This document shows, in pieces, positions 43,454 to 52,072 of a stretch of 64,000 nucleotides of DNA (position 1 is its first letter; every line of letters begins with the position of its first letter). The stretch is from Arthrobacter sp. 9V. GTDB lineage: Bacteria > Actinomycetota > Actinomycetes > Actinomycetales > Micrococcaceae. A model generated the notes under the pieces. That model worked only from the letters and a program-made list of their open reading frames with translations, did not search any database and was not told where the DNA came from. The translations under genes and the position numbers were made by a program. The DNA lies in the NCBI RefSeq assembly GCF_902506065.1, contig NZ_LR732912.1, positions 2,475,016 through 2,539,015 of the forward strand, written 5' to 3'.

Positions 43454-44286
43454 GATTTGACGCCTCCTGTGAAGCCTTGGATGAATTGCTTCTGTGCCAC
43501 CAGGAAGAACGCCAGGATGGGGATCATGGAGATGATGATGGCTGCGAAGATCACGTTCCATTGGGAAACGCTCTCGCCAACGAAGTTGTAGATCACCACT
43601 GGCAGGGTGACGGCGTCTGAACCGTTGAGGAAGATCAGCCCGGTGAAGAAGTCGTTCCACACGATGAGTCCGGTGAATATCGCCACGGTGCCGGTGGCTG
43701 GCGAAAGCAGCGGGAAGATGATCTTACGGAACACGGTGAACCGGGAAGCTCCGTCGATCTGGGCGGCTTCTTCGTAGTCCCGGGCTATGCCGTTGGTAAA
43801 TCCCATGTAGAGGAAGATCGAGATGGGCAGCAGCGCACCGGCGTACATAATGATGGTGCCGGCGTGGGTGCCCACCAGGCCGACGTTTCGCATACCCACA
43901 TAAATGGGGATGATGGCGGCCTGCGCGGGCAGGACCATGGTCACCAGGATGAGTCCCATGGCCACTTTGCTGAGCTTCCCGGTCCGGCGGCTCAGCGTGT
44001 AGGCAGAGATGGATCCAACAGCTACCAACACCAGCACGCTTCCCGCGGTGATGATGACGCTGTTCAACATCCCATCCATCAGCGTTGCCTGGCGGCCGCC
44101 GCGAATGGCTTGACCGAAAGCATCCAAGGTGGGGTTGGTGACCAGTTGCATGGCCGACGTCGTGAGAGCGTCGTTGCCGTTCTTGAGGGCCAGGTTGATC
44201 AGGAAGTAAAACGGCAGCAGGAAGATGAGGGCAACCAGGATCAGCAGTGCCTCGCGGAGGAAGGTCTTCTTCGTGTAACGGAACAT
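43450..44286 (-). CDS. Carbohydrate ABC transporter permease (MalG/CUT1 type)
   Basis: 278-residue permease, six hydrophobic helices and the EAA loop EEAAQIDGASRFTVFRKIIFP. Overlaps the GH43 start by four bases and follows the partner permease by six bases. Second CUT1 importer of the window. Confidence 0.93.
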   Translation of the reverse strand: MFRYTKKTFLREALLILVALIFLLPFYFLINLALKNGNDALTTSAMQLVTNPTLDAFGQAIRGGRQATLMDGMLNSVIITAGSVLVLVAVGSISAYTLSRRTGKLSKVAMGLILVTMVLPAQAAIIPIYVGMRNVGLVGTHAGTIIMYAGALLPISIFLYMGFTNGIARDYEEAAQIDGASRFTVFRKIIFPLLSPATGTVAIFTGLIVWNDFFTGLIFLNGSDAVTLPVVIYNFVGESVSQWNVIFAAIIISMIPILAFFLVAQKQFIQGFTGGVKS

Positions 44287-44292
44287 GGCTGG

Positions 44293-45252
44293 CTAACCTT
44301 TGGAATTCGTACGGAGGAGGAGGCGCTGGGCCACCGTGAGGATGATGATGATCACGGACATGACCAAGGCAAGTGCGGCACCGAATCCGAAGCGGCCCAT
44401 CACAAAGGTCTCCTTATAGATGGTCACGGCGAGGGTTTCCGAAGCCCCGTAGGGACCGCCACCCGTCAGGGCCTGGATCTGGTCGAAGACGCGGAGACCG
44501 TTGATCAGCATGAGTGTCATGGCGATCACCACGGACGGCATGATGGCCGGCAGGACCACGTAGTTGAACCTCTGCCAAAGGCTCGCCCCGTCAAGGGATG
44601 CGGCCTCTTCGAGTTCCGGCGATACTGTGGCCAGTCCGGCCAAGTACATGACCATCACCAAGCCGACGTTCTGCCAGACCATGACGATGATGATCGCCGG
44701 AAGGACGGTGGACGGATCGCCCAACCACGTCCGTTGCAAAGACTCAAGTCCGATCGATGCCAGGAATTCGTTGAGCGGGCCGTCTTGTTCGAAGATGAAC
44801 TTCCAGATGTAGGACGTTGCCAGCGAGCTGAGGACCACCGGAGCGAAAATCAGCGTACGGATGACATTGCGTGATTTCACGGTCCTGTTGAGGCCAAGAG
44901 CAAGCAACAAGCCAAGGACGTTTGTGAGGACCACGAACGAAATTCCGATGATGAAAGTGTTGATGAGGGCTGTGGTGGTCGGGCCGCCTTCGGCTATTGC
45001 TGCGAAGTTTTCCCAGCCCACAAACTTCCACTTTCCCAAGCCTTTCCAGTTGGTGAAGGCAAAGAAACCTCCAATGGCGCTGGGGGCATAGTGGATGAGC
45101 ACCAGGGCCAGGAGTGCGGGGGTGAACCACCACCACGTTGCGAAGCGACGCTCGGTGTTGCGGTCACCTTTGCGGCTGTTCTGTTTGCCGGAGCGGGGCT
45201 GGCGCCCGGTGACCCGGGCGCCTTCCGCTTTGTGCTCAAGTTGTGCGGTCAT
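44293..45252 (-). CDS. Carbohydrate ABC transporter permease (MalF/CUT1 type)
   Basis: 319 residues from the ATG at 45252 (GGAAC eight bases upstream); a TTG at 45267 is possible. Basic N-terminus, six helices and the EAA loop EEAASLDGASLWQRFNYVVLP. It pairs with the permease at 43450 and the binding protein at 45288 to import a sugar or glycoside that the adjacent GH43 and other hydrolases process. Confidence 0.93.
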   Translation of the reverse strand: MTAQLEHKAEGARVTGRQPRSGKQNSRKGDRNTERRFATWWWFTPALLALVLIHYAPSAIGGFFAFTNWKGLGKWKFVGWENFAAIAEGGPTTTALINTFIIGISFVVLTNVLGLLLALGLNRTVKSRNVIRTLIFAPVVLSSLATSYIWKFIFEQDGPLNEFLASIGLESLQRTWLGDPSTVLPAIIIVMVWQNVGLVMVMYLAGLATVSPELEEAASLDGASLWQRFNYVVLPAIMPSVVIAMTLMLINGLRVFDQIQALTGGGPYGASETLAVTIYKETFVMGRFGFGAALALVMSVIIIILTVAQRLLLRTNSKG

Positions 45253-45287
45253 GGGAAGTTGTTCCAATCAGGGTTCGACGCCGTGGG

Positions 45288-46610
45288 CTAGGCGCCGCGG
45301 TCGTATTGCTCGTCCATGGTCTTCAGAACCTGGTCAGGGGTGGCCTGACCGGTCAAGAGGCCCTGAATACCGGTGCCGAGCGAGTCGTAAACGCCGCTGT
45401 TGGGCCAGAGGTAGTTGGGCTGGGAAACGATCTTCTTCTCAGGCTCTGAGAAGTACGGTTCCAACGACGGGAACTGTTCAGGCACCGTGCTGGAAATTGC
45501 CGAGGTGACGGATACGTTTCCATTGGCCTTGGCCAAGGCGTCCTGGTTGGCGGGCTGGGCCAGGAATTCAAGGAACTTCAGGGTGGAACCCTTGTGCTTG
45601 CTGGCAGCATTGACGGCCAAGGCGTTGCCGGGGCTTGCGATCAACCGGGTGTCCTCAGCCTTCTCTCCCGGGAGAACCGCTACGTCGAAGGAACCGTCCT
45701 TGACCTGGGCCCTGAGTGCAGCAACGGCACCTGCAGGAGCAAATGCTGCGGCCACTTTGCCCTGGGCAACTGACGGGAAGAGCTGGTCAAAGCCGGCACC
45801 CGCTGCGCCATCCTGGTAGCAGCCAGCGTCTTTGAACTTCACGATCTGCTCAAGGACCTTCTTCCAGTCGGAGTCAGCAAAGGTGGTTTCCTTCTTGGCG
45901 CGCTTGGCGTCCCACTGTGGATCCTTGGCGTAAACAAGCGAGGCGGACAGCTGCATCGCCTGCAGACCGGTGTTGGCACCCGAAGTTCCTGCTACCGCAA
46001 AGTACGACTTGCCTGCTGCCCGTACGGTTTTGCACTGGGTGATCAGTTCGTCCAACGTGGCGGGTTCCTGGAGGCCAAGCTCTTTCAAAACACCCGTGTT
46101 CTGCAGCATGGTGATGGGTGCGAGGTCGGCCGGAACGGCAAAGACCTTGTCCTCGTCGTAGTACAGGTTCTTGGCGGAGGCTGGAATCGCATCCGCTGCC
46201 CACTTCTGGTCCGTCAGGTCCTGCAGGTAGCCTGCCTCGGCCAGTGAGGCAAAGGACTGGTTGTTTCCGCGCCCTGCCGTAACGTAGAAAATGTCCGGCG
46301 CATTGCCTGCCTGGAGCTGGGTGCGCATGGTCTGCCCGTGCTGGTCGTTGGGCGATTCAACCAATTTAACCGTGATGTTCGGGTTCTTGGCCTTGAAGGC
46401 GTCAATCAACGTCAGGTAAGGGTTTCCGGCGCCGCCGCCGGTGAATGCGGGGGTTGCCAGGGTGATCTCAACCGGGCCTGTCTCTTCTGCGATGGGTGCG
46501 TTGCTGTTCGCATCGCCCCCACCGCAGGCGCTCAGCGCCAATGCGGTGACGGATGCCAGCGCTGCAACGGAGAGGAACCTCCGGCCAGCGGGGCTTGGTG
46601 CATTCTTCAT
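45288..46610 (-). CDS. Sugar ABC transporter substrate-binding lipoprotein
   Basis: 440-residue extracellular solute-binding protein from the ATG at 46610, with AAAGG seven bases upstream; earlier in-frame codons are not signal-like. A lipoprotein signal peptide ends in the lipobox ALSAC (Cys25). First gene of the operon binding protein - permeases - GH43 - GH35/42-like, and divergent from the GH106 gene. Confidence 0.93.
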   Translation of the reverse strand: MKNAPSPAGRRFLSVAALASVTALALSACGGGDANSNAPIAEETGPVEITLATPAFTGGGAGNPYLTLIDAFKAKNPNITVKLVESPNDQHGQTMRTQLQAGNAPDIFYVTAGRGNNQSFASLAEAGYLQDLTDQKWAADAIPASAKNLYYDEDKVFAVPADLAPITMLQNTGVLKELGLQEPATLDELITQCKTVRAAGKSYFAVAGTSGANTGLQAMQLSASLVYAKDPQWDAKRAKKETTFADSDWKKVLEQIVKFKDAGCYQDGAAGAGFDQLFPSVAQGKVAAAFAPAGAVAALRAQVKDGSFDVAVLPGEKAEDTRLIASPGNALAVNAASKHKGSTLKFLEFLAQPANQDALAKANGNVSVTSAISSTVPEQFPSLEPYFSEPEKKIVSQPNYLWPNSGVYDSLGTGIQGLLTGQATPDQVLKTMDEQYDRGA

Positions 46611-46673
46611 GGTGGGGCCTTTCATGACGTCGTTGTCCTGCTCGCCATAGCGATCAGTGGATTCGAGCCGCAT

Positions 46674-46691
46674 CCGGGAAATGTTTCCTGG
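46674..46691. promoter_or_regulatory. Imperfect inverted repeat CCGGGAAATGTTTCCTGG
   Basis: Eighteen-base inverted repeat with one mismatched pair, 64 bases upstream of the binding-protein start, in the divergent region with the GH106 gene. Plausible operator for a sugar regulator. No regulator gene adjoins it and no second copy was found. Confidence 0.35.
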
Positions 46692-46872
46692 ATCACAAGC
46701 TGGCTCCTGTCATTCAAGGTAGGTCAGGTCACAGCGGCCATGGAAATAGTTATCGTCTATGCTCACCATCTTCTCTCCGCATGCCTGCTTTCCCCCATGG
46801 GTACATGCGCAGGTTTTAGGCTGAATTGAGAAGTCGCGGCATGAGCCGTCTCCCCTACGTAAGGATGTCCCT

Positions 46873-49800
46873 GTGCCCGAAGATGCCGCAGCCACCCCTT
46901 CCCTCGAAGCAGACACCCTGTTCCCGGGTTTTGTGGATCCGCCGCTTTCGGCCCGCCCGCGGGTTTGGTGGCATTGGATGGATGGGAACGTGGATGAAGC
47001 GGGAATCGTCAAGGATCTCGAGTGGTTGGCAGCGTCCGGTGCTGGTGGCGTTCAAGCGTTTACAGGGTCCATGGGTGTCCCCCAGTACACCGCGGAGTGC
47101 GTAACCTTCCGCTCTTCGGCATGGCAGTCGGCCATCGCGTGTGCGGCGTCCACAGCCACAAGGCTCGGGCTTGAACTGGCGATTGCAACGTCAGCCGGCT
47201 GGAGCGCCACGGGCGGCCCGTGGGTTGCCCCGGCCGCTGGAATGAAGAAGCTCGTTTGGAGTGCCGCATGCGTGACCGCTGCTCAGGCGGGCCGGCCACA
47301 ACTGGTTGCGCCGCCGTCGTCGTCGGGGCCTTATCAGGACATTCCCTTCGCGGCCGTCCGAAAGGACCCGATCGGCGTACCGGACTATTACGAAGACCTG
47401 GCCGTCTTGGCGATTCCCCGGGAGGGTAGCCACTTTCCGCTGGATACGGGTCGCTGCACTGCGAGCGCAGTAACTACAGGCAACCGGAAGCTGAGTTCGT
47501 TGGCGGATGCCCGATTCTGGCCTGCCCTGGAACTCTCTTCAGACGGTGATACCGCGTGGATCATGACGGAATTCGAGCAGCCGACTTCAATTTCGTCCGT
47601 GCGGGTTGGCCTACCGGTCCCTCACGGCTTCGGAGCGCCGCCTGCCCCCAAAGCCCGGTTGGAGGCCAGCCTTGACGGCGTGACCTTCAGCTTGGTGGCA
47701 GAGCTCCCGGCGTCGGGATCGCCGGTTCGTTCCACGAGTTTTCCTGCCGTGACCGCCCCCATCTTCCGGCTGGTCCTTGAGACGGGAAAGGGCCACAGTT
47801 TCCCCATTGAACCGGGCCTCAGGCCCTTGCCCGGTTTAGCCTCGTCCATTAATCCAGCCTTCAAGGTGTCAGCCTTTCAGCTCTTCTCCGGTGTACGCGT
47901 CAACCGTGCGGAGGAAAAGGCCGGGTACGCGCCCGCCCCTGACTATTACGCGCTCGACGGCGGGCCGAGCCAACCGTCCGATGCCGTCCGCCCGCAGGAC
48001 GTCCTTGACGTCACGGCGTACCTGCTTCCTGACGGAACGTTGGACTGGGTACCTGTAAGCGGAGAATGGACTGTCCTGCGCTTTGGTTACTCCTTGACCG
48101 GGCATCTCAATGCTCCGGCGCCTGTTGACGCCACCGGCCTGGAAGTGGACAAACTGGACGCGGGTCTGGTCACCGGATATTTCGAGGATTATCTGGGATT
48201 CTTTGAGGACGCTCTCGGCAACGAGTTGGAGGGAATCTCGGCTCTGCTCAGTGACAGCATCGAGTCCGGCCCGCAAAATTGGACGGCGGCCATGCGCAGC
48301 GAGTTCCAAAGGCGTCGCGGTTACGATCTTCTGCCATGGCTGCCCACCATCAGCGGCATCATTGTGGGCAGTGCGCAGCAGAGTGACTCCTTCCTCTGGG
48401 ACCTCCGGAAGACCATCTCCGAACTTCTCGCAGACAACCACTATGGAACCATTGCCGGAATAGCCCGTGAGCGCGGCCTGACATATTACGCGGAAGCGTT
48501 GGAGGATCATCGGCCACAGCTCGGCGACGACCTCGAGATGCGCTCCCACGCTGACATCCCCATGGGCGCCATGTGGTGTTACGAGCCCGACGAAGGACCC
48601 CAGCCAACATATGTTGCGGATCTTCGGGGTGCCGCTTCCGTTGCCCATGTCTACGGGAAAGCAGCAACCGGCGCCGAGTCCATGAGTGCCTTCGGGAAGC
48701 CGTTCACTTATTCACCCCGTAAACTCAAGCCAATCGTTGATATGGAATTCGCGCTGGGAGTTAATCTCCTGAACATCCATACATCGCCCCATCAGCCCGA
48801 GACCGTTCCCAAGCCCGGCATTCCTCTGTCACCGTATCTTGGTCAATCCTTCACCCGGAACGAAACCTGGGCGCATGCAGCGATGCCGTGGCTCGATTAC
48901 ATAGGCCGTTGCAGCTACCTGCTCCAGCAGGGCACATACGCCGCTGACGTCGCATACTTCTACGGCGAGGAAGCACCCCTCACAGCTGTCTTCGGTGACA
49001 CAGCTTCGGAAGTGCCTGAGGGGTACGGCTTCGACTTCATCAATCTTGACGGCCTGCTGAATCACCTCAGCGTCACCCCCGACGGCGGTCTGCTCACCAC
49101 TGGCGGCACAACCTACCGTTTGCTGTATCTAGGCGGTTCCAGTCGCCGGATGACCCTGGCGGCCGTCCGGCGCATCACGGAATTGCTCGACGCCGGAGCC
49201 ACCGTTGCCGGGTGGCGTCCCGAAAGCTCCCCCAGCCAAAGTGACGACCCCACCGTGTGGGCTGCCGCCGTCGAGAATCTATGGGGCGGGCATCCTGGCC
49301 TGCTGGACCTTTCGGGCGTGGCATCGGCACACGGCGTCGCCGCTGTACTCGCCAGGATAGGCGTGGACGCCGATTGGGCGATGCGGGCTTCAGAGGCCGC
49401 GGTGCTGCCAGTCATCCGCCGTCATCTGAAAGACGCTGAACTCTACTTCGTCAGCAACCAGCAGGATCGCCAGGAACAGGTGAGTGCATCTTTCCGGGGC
49501 GAGGCATGGTCGGCGGAGCTTTGGGACCCTGTTAAGGCGTCCCGCTCCGATGTCAGTGTCCGCTCCGAAGCGGGCCGGACCGCCGTCGACCTCCACCTCG
49601 AACCATTCGGTTCGGTCTTCATTCTTCTCCGCCCGCATGGCGGCCGCGCTGCAGCTGTCAACCATCGTCAGGAAAGTGCTACCGCAGAGCAGCTGTTGGA
49701 GGGTCCGTGGGAAGTAGTCTTCGACGGCGACGGCCAGTCACCGTCCGCACTCGTGTTGGAAACCGCGGCACCCTGGAGCGGGCCGAACGCCGGCCATCAC

Positions 49801-50175
49801 ACGGATGACGTCACGTTCTTTTCAGGAACTGCGACGTATCGCCATGCGTTCTCTGCTGATGCGATACTGTCCGGGCCGCCCCAACGCTTGCTTCTGGATT
49901 TGGGAGATGTCAGCGACCTTGCCGAGGTTCGGCTCAATGGCAAACTTCTGGGCACGCTGTGGACCCACCCCTTCATCATTGATATCAGCGACGCTGTCCA
50001 AACCGGAAACAATGTTCTGGAGATAGCTGTGACCAACACCTGGTGGAACCGGCTGGCAGGCGATGCCGGGGAAGGCAACCCCCAGCGTCCGGGAGCATCC
50101 ATCTTTGAAGCCAATGCCGCGACCTTGCCGGCCGGCCTTCACGGGCCGGTCCGGCTCCTGGCCAGAGCGGGATAG
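46873..50175 (+). CDS. GH106-like alpha-L-rhamnosidase
   Basis: 1100-residue glycoside hydrolase. The N-terminal region RPRVWWHWMDGNVDEAGIVKDL-type motif with GAGGVQAF, the central YYAEALEDHRPQLGDD segment and the C-terminal galactose-binding-like sandwich (LLLDLGDVSDLAEVRLNGK in pattern, NTWWNRL) match GH106, whose known members release alpha-L-rhamnose. No signal peptide, so cytoplasmic. GTG start with AAGGA seven bases upstream, divergent from the importer operon. Rhamnose is a common decoration of plant flavonoid glycosides, consistent with the deglycosidase genes nearby. Confidence 0.87.
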   Translation: MPEDAAATPSLEADTLFPGFVDPPLSARPRVWWHWMDGNVDEAGIVKDLEWLAASGAGGVQAFTGSMGVPQYTAECVTFRSSAWQSAIACAASTATRLGLELAIATSAGWSATGGPWVAPAAGMKKLVWSAACVTAAQAGRPQLVAPPSSSGPYQDIPFAAVRKDPIGVPDYYEDLAVLAIPREGSHFPLDTGRCTASAVTTGNRKLSSLADARFWPALELSSDGDTAWIMTEFEQPTSISSVRVGLPVPHGFGAPPAPKARLEASLDGVTFSLVAELPASGSPVRSTSFPAVTAPIFRLVLETGKGHSFPIEPGLRPLPGLASSINPAFKVSAFQLFSGVRVNRAEEKAGYAPAPDYYALDGGPSQPSDAVRPQDVLDVTAYLLPDGTLDWVPVSGEWTVLRFGYSLTGHLNAPAPVDATGLEVDKLDAGLVTGYFEDYLGFFEDALGNELEGISALLSDSIESGPQNWTAAMRSEFQRRRGYDLLPWLPTISGIIVGSAQQSDSFLWDLRKTISELLADNHYGTIAGIARERGLTYYAEALEDHRPQLGDDLEMRSHADIPMGAMWCYEPDEGPQPTYVADLRGAASVAHVYGKAATGAESMSAFGKPFTYSPRKLKPIVDMEFALGVNLLNIHTSPHQPETVPKPGIPLSPYLGQSFTRNETWAHAAMPWLDYIGRCSYLLQQGTYAADVAYFYGEEAPLTAVFGDTASEVPEGYGFDFINLDGLLNHLSVTPDGGLLTTGGTTYRLLYLGGSSRRMTLAAVRRITELLDAGATVAGWRPESSPSQSDDPTVWAAAVENLWGGHPGLLDLSGVASAHGVAAVLARIGVDADWAMRASEAAVLPVIRRHLKDAELYFVSNQQDRQEQVSASFRGEAWSAELWDPVKASRSDVSVRSEAGRTAVDLHLEPFGSVFILLRPHGGRAAAVNHRQESATAEQLLEGPWEVVFDGDGQSPSALVLETAAPWSGPNAGHHTDDVTFFSGTATYRHAFSADAILSGPPQRLLLDLGDVSDLAEVRLNGKLLGTLWTHPFIIDISDAVQTGNNVLEIAVTNTWWNRLAGDAGEGNPQRPGASIFEANAATLPAGLHGPVRLLARAG

Positions 50176-50193
50176 GGCCCCGCTGGCCAGCGC

Positions 50194-51819
50194 CTAGCCG
50201 ACGTCTTTGTGGTCGGCCAGGCGCTGCTCCGGCATGAAGACAGAGAGCAATACCCCGACGGCGAAGATGCAGGCCAGCAACCCGAAGATCGGGAGAAACG
50301 CGTCCGTGTAGATGCTGGCCACACCGGACTGAAGCGCCGGGGGCAGTTGCTGGACCGCCTGGGGATCGGTGACCATCGACGGCGGCAAACCTAGCTTGTT
50401 CTCTGCTGAGCCCCGGGCGAGCATGGTCGCAAAGAGTCCACCGAAGACCGCTGTGCCCACCGTGACCCCGAGTTCACGAAGATAGCCAAGGGATGCGGTC
50501 ACGCTACCGACCACGGAGTGCGGCATCGCGTTTTGCGCCGCCACAACGGTGATCTGCATGAAGCTCCCCACGGCCAACCCCAAAAGTGCAAGAAGGAGAC
50601 CCACCACCGGCAACGGGCTACCGGGCTGCAGGAGCCTGAGGCCAATGGCTGCTGCAACGGCGAGCGCCGACCCTGCCAGAGGGAAAATCTTGTACCTCCC
50701 TGTACGGCTGACAAGCCATCCGGTGAGGTTCGTAGAAACCATCATCCCCAGGACCATTGGCAGGAGAATCATGCCGGCCACGGAAGCCGAGGTGGAATAC
50801 ACCATCTGCACGTAGCTGGGAAGGTACGCCACCACGCTGAACAGGCCGGCACCGATCACCAGGCCCAGACCGGCCGCATTGACCACGGGCCAGCTCTTGA
50901 ACATTTTCATGGGGATCAGCGGGTGCTTGGATCGGATCTCCACCACCACAAAGAGCACGCCGGAAACGGCCGCCAATACACCGATTGCCCAGAGAATCCC
51001 TGCGGCTATATCCGGCTCCGTGCCCAGCGAAATCACCGCTACCAACGAACAGGTGAAGACCACCATCAGGAGGGTGCCGGGCCAATCCACGCCGCCCGAT
51101 CCGCGGATGGTCTTCAGGCGGCGGAGCGAAAACGCCATGGCCAGAGCCAACAGGCCAACGGGAAGGTTGATCCAGAACACCCACCGCCACCCAACGGTGT
51201 CAGTAATGGCGCCACCAACCAAGGGGCTGATGACTGTGGCAATACCAAAAACGGATCCCAGCGGGCCCAGGTATTTTGCCCTCTGGCGCGGCGGTACGAG
51301 GTCGGCGATGATCGCCGGCGGGAGCACTCCGAGTCCCGCACCGCCCAATCCTTGAATGCCACGGAACAGGGAAAGCTGGAACATGTCCTGGGCGAAGCCG
51401 CACAGGACGGATGCCCCCAGGAATATGGTCAAGGCCACCATCAGGAGCATCGGCCGGCCGTACCGGTCCCCCAACCGCCCATACACAGGCATGCCCACCG
51501 TCATCGCCAAGGTGTAGGCCGTAATGATCCACGCCATGTGGCGGGCACCGTCCAGCTCGCCCACCACGGTAGGCAGGGCCGTGGCCACGATGGTGTGGTC
51601 CAAGGCCCCCAGCAAAACGATGATCAGCAACGCGGCGTAAAGCGGGCCGATCCGGACCTTGGGTGAAGCTTGGACTGACGCATCGGAGGGCATCACCGCA
51701 TCGGATGGCACTACCGCATCGGATGGTTCCAGGGGCTCAGTGGCCGACGTTGCAGCAAGAGCAGGAGAACCCTCAACATCGTCGGGGCTGGTGGGTGGGG
51801 ACAAGTTTGAACGGCGCAC
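50194..51819 (-). CDS. DHA2-family MFS efflux transporter (EmrB/QacA type)
   Basis: 541-residue drug:proton antiporter with about 14 helices. Family motifs GALDHTIVATALPTVVGEL (motif D1), YGRLGDRYGRP (motif A) and GLGGAGLGVLPPAIIADL (motif C region) are present. The cytoplasmic N-terminus carries an unusual run of PSDA repeats from an 18-base tandem repeat. GTG start with GAGG five bases upstream. Divergent from the flavin reductase gene; likely exports a toxic aromatic substrate or product. Confidence 0.92.
   Translation of the reverse strand: MRRSNLSPPTSPDDVEGSPALAATSATEPLEPSDAVVPSDAVMPSDASVQASPKVRIGPLYAALLIIVLLGALDHTIVATALPTVVGELDGARHMAWIITAYTLAMTVGMPVYGRLGDRYGRPMLLMVALTIFLGASVLCGFAQDMFQLSLFRGIQGLGGAGLGVLPPAIIADLVPPRQRAKYLGPLGSVFGIATVISPLVGGAITDTVGWRWVFWINLPVGLLALAMAFSLRRLKTIRGSGGVDWPGTLLMVVFTCSLVAVISLGTEPDIAAGILWAIGVLAAVSGVLFVVVEIRSKHPLIPMKMFKSWPVVNAAGLGLVIGAGLFSVVAYLPSYVQMVYSTSASVAGMILLPMVLGMMVSTNLTGWLVSRTGRYKIFPLAGSALAVAAAIGLRLLQPGSPLPVVGLLLALLGLAVGSFMQITVVAAQNAMPHSVVGSVTASLGYLRELGVTVGTAVFGGLFATMLARGSAENKLGLPPSMVTDPQAVQQLPPALQSGVASIYTDAFLPIFGLLACIFAVGVLLSVFMPEQRLADHKDVG
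51680..51731. repeat. Three tandem 18-base repeats in the efflux pump N-terminus
   Basis: Units beginning GCATCGGA at 51680, 51698 and 51716 (the last incomplete) encode successive PSDA repeats before the first membrane helix. Likely a slippage-prone low-complexity tail. Confidence 0.8.
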
Positions 51820-52072
51820 CGCAACCTCGTTCTGGGAGAGCCAGCAAAGGTGGCTCGATACCGGCCAGATGCGCGCCCGGGGGAACGTTGACCCTCAGCC
51901 GACGGGCCCCGAGGGCCCCGGTATCCCCACGAACCTATCACCGGCGCACATCCCCGGACCGGGGGATGAAGCATCGGAATTCGCGATAGCGCGCATACTT
52001 TGGAACTATTTCCGCACCAGCCTCTCCCCCACGTTTACTGGAGGAAATCTCAACGAAGAGGAGAGCAAGACG

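Noticed and set aside
51659..52072. 138-codon N-terminal extension of the flavin reductase
   Set aside because: It overlaps the divergent efflux pump gene and its promoter; the ATG at 52073 has a good ribosome site and starts the family homology.
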